Counted from the first letter of the stretch, positions 8,439 through 17,986 are shown. The stretch is DNA of 64,000 bases from Flavivirga abyssicola (GCF_030540775.2 NZ_CP141266.1:3211001-3275000), one strand, 5' to 3'. Translations and numbers: made by a program. The notes: generated by a model not told the origin, from the letters alone.

Positions 8439-9899
8439 ATGAGCACTGAGATAAGACAACTTCAACCACAACAACTTTGGAATAGGTTTGCAGATTTAAA
8501 TGCTGTACCAAGAGGATCAAAAAAAGAAGAACGCGTTATAGCTTTCATGAAAAATTTTGGTGAAAATCTTGGTTTAGAAACCATTGAGGATGAAGTAGGG
8601 AATGTTATTATCAAAAAGCCAGCAACTCCAGGAATGGAAAATAGGACGACCGTAGTCATGCAATCGCATTTAGATATGGTTCATCAGAAAAATGGAGATA
8701 CTAGTTTTGATTTTGACACTCAGGGTATAGATATGTATATTGATGGTGATTGGGTTCGTGCAAAAGGAACAACTTTAGGGGCAGATAATGGTTTAGGAGT
8801 TGCTACCATTATGGCTGTTTTAGAAAGCAAAGATATTCCGCATCCAGCTATTGAAGCGTTATTTACTATTGATGAAGAAACTGGTATGACAGGAGCCATG
8901 GGCTTAAAAGGCGGATTGCTTTCTGGCGGTATCCTTTTAAATTTAGATACAGAAGAAGACGATGAAATAGGTGTAGGTTGTGCTGGAGGTATTGATGTTA
9001 CAGCAAAGAGAACCTATAATGAAGAAGAAACACCAGAGTTTAAAATAGGGTATAAAATCACGGTTAAAGGATTACAAGGAGGTCATTCGGGGATGCAAAT
9101 TCATGAAGGTTTAGGGAATGCTAATAAACTAATGAATCGTGTATTATTTGATGGTTTTGAAAACTACGGATTGCGAATTTCTGAAATTAATGGAGGTAGT
9201 TTACGAAATGCTATTCCTAGAGAAAGTAATGCTATCGTTGCTATTGATGCTGTACATGAAGATGCTTTTTTATTAGAAATAGCTTTGATTTCTAATACAA
9301 TTAAGAAAGAGTTAAAAACGATGGAGCCAGATTTAGAAATTACAATTTCTAAAGCAGAAACACCTACGAAAATCATGGATTTAGGAGTTCAGGAAGGCCT
9401 GACCAGAGCTTTATATGCTGCTTATAATGGGGTTTACAAAATGAGTGCTGATATTCCGGAATTGGTAGAAACATCAAATAATATTGCTAGAGTCGTGGTT
9501 AAAGACGGGACTATTCATATCGGTTGTTTAACACGTTCATCTGTTGAGAGTTCTAAAATGGATCTGGCAAATACACTACGTGCAACTTTTGAATTAACTG
9601 GGTGTGAAGTTGAATTTTCTGGAGACTACCCTGGGTGGACACCAAATATGGATTCTGCTATCTTAAAAGTAATGACGAAATTATATGAAGATTTAAATGG
9701 AGAAAAACCACATGTAGCTGCATGTCATGCAGGGTTAGAATGTGGTATTCTGGGAACAAATTATCCAGATATGGATATGATCAGTTTTGGTCCTAATATA
9801 AAAGGCGCTCACTCACCGGACGAACGTGCTCAAATTTCATCTGTTCAGAAATATTGGAACTTTGTTTTAGGGATTTTAAAGGAAATCCCAGTTAAGTAG
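8439..9899 (+). CDS. pepD: Cytosol nonspecific dipeptidase / aminoacyl-histidine dipeptidase (PepD)
   Basis: A 486-residue M20 family zinc dipeptidase that hydrolyses dipeptides such as Xaa-His in the cytosol. The metal-site motifs are VVMQSHLDMVHQ (His and catalytic Asp), LGADNGLGVATIMAV (bridging Asp), FTIDEETGMTGAMGL (catalytic Glu pair) and a closing GPNIKGAHSPDERAQ (His). Between them, TVKGLQGGHSGMQIHEG marks the inserted lid domain. The ATG at 8439 is chosen because the promoter element is just upstream and MSTEIRQLQPQQLWNRF is the usual N-terminus. It is monocistronic. Confidence 0.96.
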   Translation: MSTEIRQLQPQQLWNRFADLNAVPRGSKKEERVIAFMKNFGENLGLETIEDEVGNVIIKKPATPGMENRTTVVMQSHLDMVHQKNGDTSFDFDTQGIDMYIDGDWVRAKGTTLGADNGLGVATIMAVLESKDIPHPAIEALFTIDEETGMTGAMGLKGGLLSGGILLNLDTEEDDEIGVGCAGGIDVTAKRTYNEEETPEFKIGYKITVKGLQGGHSGMQIHEGLGNANKLMNRVLFDGFENYGLRISEINGGSLRNAIPRESNAIVAIDAVHEDAFLLEIALISNTIKKELKTMEPDLEITISKAETPTKIMDLGVQEGLTRALYAAYNGVYKMSADIPELVETSNNIARVVVKDGTIHIGCLTRSSVESSKMDLANTLRATFELTGCEVEFSGDYPGWTPNMDSAILKVMTKLYEDLNGEKPHVAACHAGLECGILGTNYPDMDMISFGPNIKGAHSPDERAQISSVQKYWNFVLGILKEIPVK

Positions 9900-9910
9900 T
9901 ATTATTGTAC

Positions 9911-10008
9911 ACGTCATTATGAGGAAAGAGGTACGAATATAACGAAGTGACCTTCCTTTGAATGCAAATAATAAACAGACTGCCACGTCGTTCCTTCTCG
10001 CAGTGACG
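9911..10008. repeat. Palindromic repeat, left copy flanking the GIY-YIG ORF
   Basis: A unit of about 98 bases opens ACGTCATTATGAGGAA and closes TTCTCGCAGTGACG, so its ends are imperfect inverted repeats. It is clearly related to 10333-10432 (both contain GAGGTACGAAT, CAGACTGC and GTCGTTCCT). It resembles the CGTCATTGCGAGGA-type intergenic repeats known in Bacteroidota genomes. Confidence 0.75.
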
Positions 10009-10028
10009 AAACCTATCATGTTTTTTGT

Positions 10029-10328
10029 ATGAAAAAATCATTTGTCTATTTTATGACTAATAAAAATAATACAGTTATTTATGTTGGTGTGACAAGTGAT
10101 TTGTTAAAAAGAGTATATCAACATAAAACAAAAGGATATAAAGGATTTACTTATAAGTATAATTGTGATAAATTAATATACTTCGAAGAGTTTGACGATA
10201 TTAATCAAGCTATTGCAAGGGAAAAGCAAATAAAGGGAGGGAATAGAAAAAGAAAGGAGCACTTAATACATGCCATAAATCCAGAATGGAATGATTTGTC
10301 TGATGGGTGGTTGTTTTATTTTGACTAA
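10029..10328 (+). CDS. GIY-YIG domain endonuclease-like protein (UvrC/SLX1 type)
   Basis: A 99-residue single-domain GIY-YIG protein. It starts KKSFVYFMTNKNNTVIYVGV (the Tyr-Val-Gly equivalent of GIY...YIG), then TSDLLKRVYQHKTKGYKGFTYKYNCDKLIYFEE with the catalytic Arg region, the acidic QAIAREKQIKGG (metal-binding Glu) and a basic RKRKE. The family comprises predicted DNA nucleases with no fixed role. The ORF sits exactly between two copies of a palindromic repeat, with no other gene, so it travels or is maintained with that repeat rather than with an operon. Confidence 0.92.
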   Translation: MKKSFVYFMTNKNNTVIYVGVTSDLLKRVYQHKTKGYKGFTYKYNCDKLIYFEEFDDINQAIAREKQIKGGNRKRKEHLIHAINPEWNDLSDGWLFYFD

Positions 10329-10332
10329 TACA

Positions 10333-10432
10333 GTGTCATTACGAGGAAGAGGTACGAATGACGAAGTAATCTTTTGAAAGATAGTTACTCATAATATACA
10401 GACTGCTTTGTCGTTCCTCCTCGCAGTGACGT
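10333..10432. repeat. Palindromic repeat, right copy flanking the GIY-YIG ORF
   Basis: It opens TGTCATTACGAGGAAGAGG and closes TCGTTCCTCCTCGCAGTGAC, making a long imperfect hairpin. It is a direct-orientation relative of 9911-10008 and begins right after the GIY-YIG stop codon. Confidence 0.75.
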
Positions 10433-10456
10433 ATGATAAATCGTTTGCCTTTTTTA

Positions 10457-10681
10457 TCAGGGCACAGGATCATATCCACTACCTCCCCATGGGTGGCAGC
10501 TAAAAATACGTTTTATAGCCAGCCAACCGCCTTTAAATAAACCATGTTTCTGTAAAGCTTCTTTAGTATAGTGTGAGCAGGTGGGGTGGAATCTACAGGT
10601 AGCAGGTGTTAACGGAGATATAAGCGTTTGATACACTTTTATCAATAATAAAAACGGTGCTATTAGTAGTTTTTTTAGCAT
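10457..10681 (-). CDS. yidD: Membrane protein insertion efficiency factor YidD
   Basis: A 74-residue YidD homologue: a short amphipathic/hydrophobic N-terminus ([19 protein letters not shown]), then the family signature [16 protein letters not shown] with paired cysteines, and a C-terminal [15 protein letters not shown]. It assists YidC-dependent insertion of inner-membrane proteins. It usually sits next to rnpA and yidC; here it is separated from them and lies downstream of cysS on the same strand, with a repeat between. Confidence 0.96.
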   Translation of the reverse strand: MLKKLLIAPFLLLIKVYQTLISPLTPATCRFHPTCSHYTKEALQKHGLFKGGWLAIKRIFSCHPWGGSGYDPVP

Positions 10682-10771
10682 ATTCTATTCCCGCGAAGGC
10701 GAAAATTTTATTAATTGAATTTCAAAGCATGAGATTCCTGCCTTACTGAAACAAGTTCAGCACAAGTCGCA
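10682..10771. repeat. Dispersed intergenic repeat, copy 2 (complete form)
   Basis: Two linked parts: ATTCCCGCGAAGGCGAAAAT with TTATTAATTGAATTTC (shared with 718-756), and a palindrome running GATTCCTGCCTTACTGAA to GTCGCAGGAAT. The second part is found in reverse orientation at 29851-29942. Confidence 0.6.
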
Positions 10772-10776
10772 GGAAT

Positions 10777-12258
10777 TTAATTAGTCGAAAAAGTCGTGCC
10801 GTCTTTGCCATCTTTAAGTTGAATACCAACTTCTGCCAGTTCGTCACGGATCTTATCGGATAAAGCAAAGTCTTTATTAGCTCTTGCTTCTTGTCTTAGT
10901 TTTATTAAAATATCTACGGCTCCAGATAATTTATCAGTTCCAGAATCACTTTTAGTGGCATTTTTAAGACCTAACACATCAAAAACAAAGTTGTTAATAG
11001 TAGCCTTAAACGTGTTTAAATCTTCTGCAGATAAGGTTTCAGAACCGTCTTTTATTTGATTGATATATTTTGCAGCCTCAAATAAATGAGCAATCAAAAT
11101 AGGCGAATTAAAATCATCATTCATGGCATCATAACATGTCTGTTTCCATGAATTAACATCAATAGATGATGTTTTAGAAGGTTTTAGATCGTCTAGAAGG
11201 TTAACGGCATCCATCAATCTGTAGAATCCTTTTTCACTAGCTAATAAACCATCATCAGTTAAATCTAAAACACTTCTGTAAGATGACTGTGCATTAAAAA
11301 ATCTAATGACACTAGGGCTATAAGCCTTACTAAAGAATTTGTTGTTTCCAGATAATAGCTCATCAGGATTCACTGTATTTCCTGTAGTTTTCGACATCCG
11401 TTGCCCGTTAAGCTCTAGCATATTGGCATGCATCCAATAATTAACCGGAGATTTGCCTTTAGCAGCTTCGTTTTGAGCAATTTCACATTCATGATGTGGA
11501 AATTTTAAATCCATTCCACCACCGTGAATATCAAATTGGTCACCTAGATATTTTGTACTCATGGCTGTACATTCTAAATGCCACCCAGGAAAACCATCGC
11601 TCCAAGGAGACGGCCAACGCATAATATGTTGTGGTTCTGCTTTTTTCCAAAGCGCAAAGTCTTGTGGATTCTTTTTATCACTTTGACCATCTAATTCTCG
11701 GGTATTATGAATTAAATCTTCAAGTTTACGCTTACTTAATTTTCCGTAATCATTAGTTTCATTGAATTTGTGAACATCGAAATAAACGGAACCATTTACC
11801 TCATATGCAAACCCATTATCAATAATATTTGTTATTAATTCGATTTGTTCAATAATATGGCCTGTAGCAGTAGGTTCTATACTGGGCGGTAAAAAATTAA
11901 GCGTATTAAGAATGTTATGAAAATCAACAGTATAACGTTGCACAACTTCCATCGGTTCAATTTGTTCTAAACGTGCTTTTTTGGTGATTTTGTCTTCTCC
12001 AGCATCAGCATCATTTTCTAAATGACCAGCATCGGTAATATTTCTAACATAACGCACTTTGTAACCTAAATGTTTTAGATACCTAAAAACCATATCAAAA
12101 GACATGAAAGTTCTAACATTTCCTAAATGTACATTGCTGTATACGGTTGGACCACATACATACATGCCCACATAACCTTCGTTAATGGGTTTGAATGTTT
12201 CTTTTTTACCTGTAAGTGAATTGTATAATTTTATTTGTTGATGCTGAAAAAGTGGCAT
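10777..12258 (-). CDS. cysS: Cysteine--tRNA ligase
   Basis: A 493-residue class I aminoacyl-tRNA synthetase that charges tRNA-Cys in the cytosol. The adenylate-binding HIGH-like motif is [13 protein letters not shown]. The zinc/cysteine site has the opening YVCGPTVY, then [10 protein letters not shown] and [10 protein letters not shown]. The KMSKS-like loop is [11 protein letters not shown]. The C-terminal DALR/anticodon-binding region ends with the usual [20 protein letters not shown]. Length is normal for a bacterial CysRS, and the ATG at 12258 opens [20 protein letters not shown], typical of the family. Confidence 0.97.
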   Translation of the reverse strand: MPLFQHQQIKLYNSLTGKKETFKPINEGYVGMYVCGPTVYSNVHLGNVRTFMSFDMVFRYLKHLGYKVRYVRNITDAGHLENDADAGEDKITKKARLEQIEPMEVVQRYTVDFHNILNTLNFLPPSIEPTATGHIIEQIELITNIIDNGFAYEVNGSVYFDVHKFNETNDYGKLSKRKLEDLIHNTRELDGQSDKKNPQDFALWKKAEPQHIMRWPSPWSDGFPGWHLECTAMSTKYLGDQFDIHGGGMDLKFPHHECEIAQNEAAKGKSPVNYWMHANMLELNGQRMSKTTGNTVNPDELLSGNNKFFSKAYSPSVIRFFNAQSSYRSVLDLTDDGLLASEKGFYRLMDAVNLLDDLKPSKTSSIDVNSWKQTCYDAMNDDFNSPILIAHLFEAAKYINQIKDGSETLSAEDLNTFKATINNFVFDVLGLKNATKSDSGTDKLSGAVDILIKLRQEARANKDFALSDKIRDELAEVGIQLKDGKDGTTFSTN

Positions 12259-12294
12259 AAGCTATTTATTGTATTTTGTTAAGTCCGTTTGTCG

Positions 12295-12657
12295 TTAAGC
12301 CTTCAAAAAATGCTTTTTTAAAGCATTGATCTTATTGGTTATTGATTCAACCTCTAATCTAATATTTTTGTAGCTTTTTTCAGAAATAAAATTAAGTTCT
12401 TTTGAAATTATAGCTTGGTTTAACAATTCAAGTGTAGAACCATATGCTATTGTCATGAAGTGAGCCTTATCTTTATTGGTAAGTCTTGCAGTGCCTTCTG
12501 CAATATTAGATGAAATTGAAACAGAGCTTCTCCTCATCTGAGAGACTAATCCAAATTTTTCTTCATTTGGATATAAATCTGTTATTTTATAAGTATTAAC
12601 AGCTAGTTTAATAGCTTCTTTCCAAACTTCTAATTTTTCAAACGAATAAATATGCAT
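12295..12657 (-). CDS. Four-helix bundle protein (23S rRNA intervening-sequence type)
   Basis: A 120-residue all-helical protein of the four-helix-bundle (TIGR02436-like) family: FEKLEVWKEAIKLAVNTYKI, then GLVSQMRRSSVSISSNIAEG, the hallmark of the family, and a C-terminal helix pair. Homologues were first seen inside intervening sequences of 23S rRNA genes. Many, like this one, stand alone. They form pentamers in known structures, but their function is unknown. It lies between folE and cysS on the same strand with modest gaps, so it may be co-transcribed. Confidence 0.92.
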   Translation of the reverse strand: MHIYSFEKLEVWKEAIKLAVNTYKITDLYPNEEKFGLVSQMRRSSVSISSNIAEGTARLTNKDKAHFMTIAYGSTLELLNQAIISKELNFISEKSYKNIRLEVESITNKINALKKHFLKA

Positions 12658-12705
12658 AAATAAGGGGTGTTATTGGCAGTTTTACAACCACCGACAAACA
12701 AATAA

Positions 12706-13383
12706 CTAAAATTTTGTATCTAATTTTATGTAATCTAAAAATTCTCTACGAGTTGCTTCTTCTTTAAATTTCCCCCCAAATTCTGAAGTTACTGTACTGC
12801 TTTCAATGTCCCTAATACCTCTTGAATTAACGCATAAATGTTTGGCATCTATAACACAAGCAACATCCTGTGTTTTTAAAACCTCCTGAAGTTCTTTAAC
12901 GACTTGAATAGTAAGACGTTCCTGTACTTGTGGACGCTTAGCAAAATAATCTACAATACGATTCATTTTAGATAAGCCAACAACAGTTCCGTTAGAAATA
13001 TAAGCTATATGCGCTTTTCCAACGATAGGTAGTAAGTGATGTTCGCAAGTTGAATAAACAGTGATGTTTTTTTCAACTAGCATCTCTCCGTATTTATACT
13101 TGTTTTCAAATGTGGATGCATTTGGTTTTTTCTTCGGGTCTAGCCCTCCAAAAATTTCTTTAACAAACATTTTAGCAACACGGTTAGGTGTACCATTTAA
13201 GCTGTCGTCTGTTAAATCAAGACCTAAAGTTTCCATTATGTGTCTCACATCATCTTTAATAATATCTATTTTTTCTTCATTAGAAAGCTTAAAGGCATCA
13301 TTTCGTAATGGTGTGTTTGAAGAAGTTCCGATATGGTCATCTCCTAAAGATTCAAACTCTTCTATGTTATTTTCAATTTTCAT
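12706..13383 (-). CDS. folE: GTP cyclohydrolase I
   Basis: A 225-residue homodecameric zinc enzyme that converts GTP to 7,8-dihydroneopterin triphosphate, the first step of folate/pterin synthesis. The active-site zinc motif is visible as VYSTCEHHLLPIVGKAHIAY, followed by GLSKMNRIVDYFAKRPQVQERLT and the second Cys in LCVNSRGIRDIESSTVTSEF. The roughly 40-residue acidic N-terminal extension (IENNIEEFESLGDDH) is common in flavobacterial FolE. A minus-strand TATATTTG element lies at 13411-13418. folP is elsewhere in this window (28.4 kb), so folate genes are dispersed. Confidence 0.97.
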   Translation of the reverse strand: MKIENNIEEFESLGDDHIGTSSNTPLRNDAFKLSNEEKIDIIKDDVRHIMETLGLDLTDDSLNGTPNRVAKMFVKEIFGGLDPKKKPNASTFENKYKYGEMLVEKNITVYSTCEHHLLPIVGKAHIAYISNGTVVGLSKMNRIVDYFAKRPQVQERLTIQVVKELQEVLKTQDVACVIDAKHLCVNSRGIRDIESSTVTSEFGGKFKEEATRREFLDYIKLDTKF

Positions 13384-13410
13384 TAGCTAAAAAGTGATGT
13401 TTTTAGTCTG

Positions 13411-13418
13411 CAAATATA
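13411..13418 (-). promoter_or_regulatory. -7 promoter element for folE
   Basis: Minus-strand TATATTTG, a perfect TAnnTTTG match 28 bases upstream of the folE ATG. Confidence 0.55.
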
Positions 13419-13560
13419 AGTAAAACACTTTTGTTATGTTTTGTATTAACAAACAATTATACAAGAGGGTTTGTCTGTAATTTAGGTTATAAATTACATT
13501 TAAATTAAAAAGCCTGAACTTTTACAGGCCAGACTTTTTAATAATAAATTTTGTTTTATT

Positions 13561-15099
13561 TTAAATATTGAAACTTAAGGATAACGTTATGTTAGAGTTT
13601 GTTCGATCTATTTCTGCTGATGCAGGTCTGTCAAATCTTAAATTATAAAAACTGTTTACAGACGAACGTTCAGATTGATCATAAGTAATATCTAATTTTG
13701 TGTTACCAAAATTGTAACCAATTCCTAAAGAATACCCAGTTAAATCACCAATGGTAACACCATCTGCATAGGGACTCTCTTCAAAACGATACCCGCCTCT
13801 AAAGCTGAATTGTTTATGTTTGTATTCCCCACCAAGTCTATAGGTTGAAGCATCTGTAAGTGTGTTACTTATATTATTGTTAAGATCTGTATAATCAGAT
13901 GTTGGTCTAAACTTTGTCTGACTATAATCTTTACGGGAATAATCAAAACTGATTAACCCTTGTTTACCAAAAACATAAGCTAAGCTTCCTGTTAATTTTG
14001 AAGGTGTTTGTAGTTTGTATTGCGGATGAATATTTATTACATTGGGGTTTATAACTTGCACTTCTGGGCCGCTTCCTTCGTCTCTTACAGTAGACAGATA
14101 TTGTGTCGATTCCTCTTCAATGGTATACCAGGTAGGTGAATCGTAAGTCACACCAACTCTAAATTCATTTGATAACTTTAATATGCCTCCTAATTGGAAA
14201 GAAAAACCACTACCGGTAGTAGATAAATTATTTTCAAATTCTATGCTATTTACGATAGATCCAGTATTTGAATTGTCCTCAAATAACAGAGTAGATCGTT
14301 CATAATCAATAAAATGAGAATTTAAATTCAACCCTAAATACAAATTGTCTTCATATTGAGCTGCCATATTAAATGTTACTTTGCCATTATATCCTGTTGA
14401 TAAATAAGAATAATCATGATCAAAATTTCCAGGGCTAATATTAGCAGAATATGACGTGTTGGCGTCGTTACCAAGATCATCAGGTTCAAGAATGAACGAA
14501 TCAAAACCTAAAAATGCTTGCTGATGAGCAAAACCATAAAAATCACCTATGTTTTGATAGGCACTGCTTTGCGATTCATTAGGTAAAGCAGATATTTCAT
14601 CTAATCTTTTACCATCTGCATAATCGTAGAAATAGCTAGCAATCGAGTTACTGAAAGAAGGATCGTCATCTGTATTTACACCACTAGCTCTCCAATTAGA
14701 GTCGTAGTCATTAGTCCTTTCGTAAGCAATAGCAATTGTGAATTTTCGCCATGGAGAATTAGTATTAGAAGCAAATACAAAAGTAGCACCACCTTGATTA
14801 ATATCAAAATTAGATTCGCTAGAATTGTTTATACCATTAAAATATTGGGTTTTGTTTTCTGTTTCTTTATTAGATAAGGAAAAAGAAGCATGACTTCTAC
14901 TAAAAACAGCAGAGCCGGCCGGGTTTAAACTCACAGCACTCATATCGCCACCTAAAGCACCAAAAGCACCGCTCAATGCTCTAAAACGAGCAGACCCTTG
15001 TATTTCATCTTGAGAAAATCTTATAGCATCACTAATATCTTGAGCGTAAATTGTAGACATAGATAGAACACCTATGAATAGTACATGTAACTTTTTCAT
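13561..15099 (-). CDS. Outer-membrane transport protein, OmpP1/FadL/TodX family
   Basis: A 512-residue predicted 14-strand outer-membrane beta-barrel for hydrophobic solutes. It has a signal peptide (KKLHVLFIGVLSMSTIYAQ), then the FadL-like N-terminus ISDAIRFSQDEIQGSARFRA and the conserved GALGGDMSAVSLNPAGSAVF hatch/NPA segment. Alternating-strand sequence follows, ending in a short amphipathic terminal strand (NITLSLSFNI) that gives the C-terminal BAM signal. It lies 27 bases after the lipoprotein gene at 15127-16278 on the same strand and is likely co-transcribed with it. The substrate is unknown; flavobacterial homologues are often labelled hemin receptor without evidence. Confidence 0.9.
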   Translation of the reverse strand: MKKLHVLFIGVLSMSTIYAQDISDAIRFSQDEIQGSARFRALSGAFGALGGDMSAVSLNPAGSAVFSRSHASFSLSNKETENKTQYFNGINNSSESNFDINQGGATFVFASNTNSPWRKFTIAIAYERTNDYDSNWRASGVNTDDDPSFSNSIASYFYDYADGKRLDEISALPNESQSSAYQNIGDFYGFAHQQAFLGFDSFILEPDDLGNDANTSYSANISPGNFDHDYSYLSTGYNGKVTFNMAAQYEDNLYLGLNLNSHFIDYERSTLLFEDNSNTGSIVNSIEFENNLSTTGSGFSFQLGGILKLSNEFRVGVTYDSPTWYTIEEESTQYLSTVRDEGSGPEVQVINPNVINIHPQYKLQTPSKLTGSLAYVFGKQGLISFDYSRKDYSQTKFRPTSDYTDLNNNISNTLTDASTYRLGGEYKHKQFSFRGGYRFEESPYADGVTIGDLTGYSLGIGYNFGNTKLDITYDQSERSSVNSFYNLRFDRPASAEIDRTNSNITLSLSFNI

Positions 15100-15126
15100 A
15101 TAGTTGTATTTTTTCTTTTTTAAATT

Positions 15127-16278
15127 TTAACGACGTCTTGCTCCTCCTGAAGATCTAGAACTTCTACTACCTGAGCTACGGCTGCTAGATGATGATCTAG
15201 ATACCGAACCAGAACTGGATCTAGAGCTTCTGCTAGGTGAGTATCCCGAATTATTTCTTGAAGGAGAATAAGATCTTCCGGAAACACTATTGTTAGATGA
15301 TCTACTGTTAGTATTAGAAGGTCTATAAACAGTGCTTGAATTTCTTCTTACTGTTGGAGACGATGATCTTCTTACAGAATTTGATGAAGGTGTTCTGGAA
15401 GTTACTGTTCTTCTTTGAGAATTACTTGTATATCTGCGAGTTCCGTTAGGATTGTAGTTCCTTGTATTATTTGATCTAGCTATAGTACTCGTACTGCTTC
15501 TTCTAGAAGTATTGTATTTGGAAGTTCTTGAAGTCGTTGCGTTTCTATTTAGACTACTAACAGAGCTACGTCTGGATGTAATATTATTTCTGCTTAACCC
15601 TCTTGAATTATTGGCATAATAACTGCCTCTTCTACTAGAGTTATATGAATAGTTTCTTCCTCTGTAATATCCGTTATTTCCGTAGTAACCGTAATTTCTG
15701 TAGGGTCTGTTAAAAGCCCAATGATTACCGTAAAAGCCACCTCCATAAAAAGGAGGGCACCAGAAAGGATCATAAAATCCCCAGTTATTCCATCCGTTCC
15801 ATCCCCAATTGTTCCATCTGTTCCAACCCCAATTGTTCCATCCCCAACCAAATCCTGCATTCCAACCCCAATTATTCCATCCGTTGTCTACATAATTTAT
15901 CGTAACATTATTACTGTCTTGTCCCCAGCCTGCATATCCTTGATAATTATTTGCTATGGTATCATTCTCAACATAGTTATTTCCTTCATAAGAATCTATA
16001 TCAGTGAAAATAGCATCATCAGAGAAGATATTTTCTGATTCTAACGATTTGTCTCTAAAATAATTTTTATAGTAATTATTGTTTGTATTAGGAGCTTGGG
16101 CAACTGTTTGATTATTCTGAGAAGGCTTTTCAACAATTACTTGTCTTTGTGTATTACCATAAATACCATCGTCATCAACACCAACATATTGATAAGAACC
16201 GCATGAAACTAAAACGAGTAGCAAACCAAAAATGGCTGTAAATGTCACTTTCCCTTTTAAGTAGTTGTTAAATTGCAT
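15127..16278 (-). CDS. Low-complexity lipoprotein with Trp/Asn/Gly repeats and Ser/Arg-rich tail
   Basis: The 383-residue product starts with a lipoprotein signal (GLLLVLVSC, Cys26, then GSYQYVGVDDDG). Three zones follow. The first is an Asn/Asp-rich linker. The second, at about residues 125-175, has tandem units of the form WNNWGWN ending in FYDPFWCPPFYGGG. The third is a long Ser/Arg/Asn-rich basic tail (about residues 200-383) ending SSRSSGGARRR. I recognise no enzymatic domain. It is first gene of a probable operon with the FadL-like porin and is divergent from proS, a position that often causes such proteins to be mislabelled as prolyl-tRNA synthetase-related. It is possibly an envelope scaffold; function unknown. 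Confidence 0.8.
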   Translation of the reverse strand: MQFNNYLKGKVTFTAIFGLLLVLVSCGSYQYVGVDDDGIYGNTQRQVIVEKPSQNNQTVAQAPNTNNNYYKNYFRDKSLESENIFSDDAIFTDIDSYEGNNYVENDTIANNYQGYAGWGQDSNNVTINYVDNGWNNWGWNAGFGWGWNNWGWNRWNNWGWNGWNNWGFYDPFWCPPFYGGGFYGNHWAFNRPYRNYGYYGNNGYYRGRNYSYNSSRRGSYYANNSRGLSRNNITSRRSSVSSLNRNATTSRTSKYNTSRRSSTSTIARSNNTRNYNPNGTRRYTSNSQRRTVTSRTPSSNSVRRSSSPTVRRNSSTVYRPSNTNSRSSNNSVSGRSYSPSRNNSGYSPSRSSRSSSGSVSRSSSSSRSSGSRSSRSSGGARRR

Positions 16279-16306
16279 ATCTCTAGAATTTTATTGTTGA
16301 ACATAA

Positions 16307-16314
16307 CAAAAATA
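16307..16314 (-). promoter_or_regulatory. -7 promoter element for the lipoprotein-porin operon
   Basis: Minus-strand TATTTTTG (TAnnTTTG), 29 bases upstream of the ATG at 16278. Confidence 0.5.
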
Positions 16315-16377
16315 GTTAGTTTTGCTTAACTATTTTTTTATTTAACAGAGTCACAATATTTGTGCCAAAAAATTGAT

Positions 16378-17856
16378 ATGAGTAAAAAACTTACTAGTAG
16401 AGCGGAAGATTATTCGAAATGGTATAACGAATTGGTTGTAAAGGCTGATCTAGCTGAGAATTCGGCAGTTAGAGGATGTATGGTTATTAAACCCTATGGA
16501 TATGCTATTTGGGAAAAAATGCAGGCAGAATTAGATAAAATGTTTAAAGAAACAGGTCATCAAAACGCATATTTTCCATTATTTGTGCCCAAAAGTTTAT
16601 TTGAAGCAGAAGAAAAAAACGCAGAAGGATTTGCTAAAGAATGTGCAATTGTAACCCATTACAGATTACAAAATGATCCTGATAAGAAAGGAAAATTACG
16701 TGTTGATCCGGAAGCCAAATTAGAAGAAGAATTAATTGTACGACCTACAAGTGAAGCCATTATTTGGAATACATATAGAGGATGGATTCAATCATATAGA
16801 GATTTACCGCTTTTAATAAATCAATGGGCTAATGTGGTGCGTTGGGAAATGCGAACACGTTTGTTTTTGCGTACTGCTGAATTTTTATGGCAGGAAGGGC
16901 ATACAGCACATGAAACAAAAGCTGAAGCTTTAACAGAAGCTAAATTAATGAATAATGTTTACGCAACGTTTGTCGAAAACTTTATGGCTATCCCTGTAAT
17001 ACAGGGTGTGAAAACTGAGAGTGAACGCTTTGCAGGAGCCGAAGAAACTTACTGTATTGAAGCATTAATGCAAGATGGAAAAGCACTGCAAGCAGGGACT
17101 TCTCATTTTCTTGGTCAGAACTTCGCAAAAGCTTTTGATGTTAAGTATGCTAATAAAGAAGGTAAACAAGATTATGTTTGGGCAACCTCTTGGGGAGTTT
17201 CTACTCGATTAATGGGGGCATTAATTATGACACATAGTGATGATAACGGATTGGTTTTGCCGCCTAGCTTAGCGCCAAATCAAGTTGTTATTGTGCCTAT
17301 TTATAAGAGTGAGGAAGATTTAAATGCTATTACTGAAGTTGCTAATGGTATTTTGAGCAATTTAAGAGGAAAAAATATATCTGTGAAGTTTGATAATAGA
17401 ACAACTCACAGACCAGGTGCGAAATTTGCGCAGCATGAATTGCAAGGTGTTCCATTGCGTATAGCTATCGGACCTAAAGATTTAGCAAATGGTACTGTGG
17501 AAATCGCCCGTAGGGATACATTGACCAAGCAAACGGTTAATTTAGAAGATTTAACAGAAACAGTTGAAAGCTTACTAAAAGAAATTCAAGAAGCACTATT
17601 TAATAAAGCTCTGGATTTTAGAAATGCTCACATTACCGAGGTAGACACTTTTGAAGAGTTTAAAGATACTTTAGAAACAAAAACTGGATTTATTTCTGCA
17701 CATTGGGATGGTACTAATGAAACTGAAGAAAAAATTAAAGAAATAACTAAGGCAACTATTCGTTGTATTCCTTTGGATATGAAGGCAGTTGAAGGGGTTT
17801 GTGTGTATTCTGGAAATCCTTCTAAAGGTAGAGTATTGTTTGCAAAAGCATATTAA
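16378..17856 (+). CDS. proS: Proline--tRNA ligase (eukaryote/archaeal type)
   Basis: A 492-residue class II synthetase that charges tRNA-Pro. The N-terminus [19 protein letters not shown], motif 2 ([20 protein letters not shown], with the linking EGHTAH) and motif 3 ([17 protein letters not shown]) are clear. The anticodon domain and the C-terminal zinc-like domain end GRVLFAKAY, with the terminal Tyr typical of the ProS type shared by archaea, eukaryotes and Bacteroidota. The editing INS domain of E. coli-type ProRS is absent. The ATG at 16378 is chosen over a TTG at 16360 that would add six unusual residues. Confidence 0.97.
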   Translation: MSKKLTSRAEDYSKWYNELVVKADLAENSAVRGCMVIKPYGYAIWEKMQAELDKMFKETGHQNAYFPLFVPKSLFEAEEKNAEGFAKECAIVTHYRLQNDPDKKGKLRVDPEAKLEEELIVRPTSEAIIWNTYRGWIQSYRDLPLLINQWANVVRWEMRTRLFLRTAEFLWQEGHTAHETKAEALTEAKLMNNVYATFVENFMAIPVIQGVKTESERFAGAEETYCIEALMQDGKALQAGTSHFLGQNFAKAFDVKYANKEGKQDYVWATSWGVSTRLMGALIMTHSDDNGLVLPPSLAPNQVVIVPIYKSEEDLNAITEVANGILSNLRGKNISVKFDNRTTHRPGAKFAQHELQGVPLRIAIGPKDLANGTVEIARRDTLTKQTVNLEDLTETVESLLKEIQEALFNKALDFRNAHITEVDTFEEFKDTLETKTGFISAHWDGTNETEEKIKEITKATIRCIPLDMKAVEGVCVYSGNPSKGRVLFAKAY

Positions 17857-17911
17857 TTTAATTTTTTTTCAAAAAAAATCATCTAGCTATTGTGACATTT
17901 AAAAATAGTTG

Positions 17912-17919
17912 TATTTTTG
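17912..17919 (+). promoter_or_regulatory. Upstream -7 element before tRNA-Glu/rpsT
   Basis: TATTTTTG (TAnnTTTG) with TTGTGA about 20 bases further upstream as a -33 candidate. It is the first of two tandem elements. Confidence 0.45.
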
Positions 17920-17978
17920 CATCCGCAATGGAGACATTGTTTGTTAATTGAAAGACTTGCAAGTTTAAATTTTATGTT

Positions 17979-17986
17979 TATATTTG
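17979..17986 (+). promoter_or_regulatory. Proximal -7 element before tRNA-Glu
   Basis: TATATTTG followed by CGC, 18 bases before the tRNA 5' end. A position this close suits a tRNA transcript with a very short leader. Confidence 0.6.

Noticed and set aside
13508-13545. Terminator after the FadL-like gene
   Set aside because: GCCTG/CAGGC could pair, but the flanking bases do not extend the stem and the T-run is separated, so the call is too weak.
15721-16038. Plus-strand ORF of 105 codons opposite the Trp-repeat lipoprotein
   Set aside because: It is a mirror of the tandem repeats of the real gene. The same holds for the minus-strand ORF at 15594-15860. Both have repetitive, unnatural composition.
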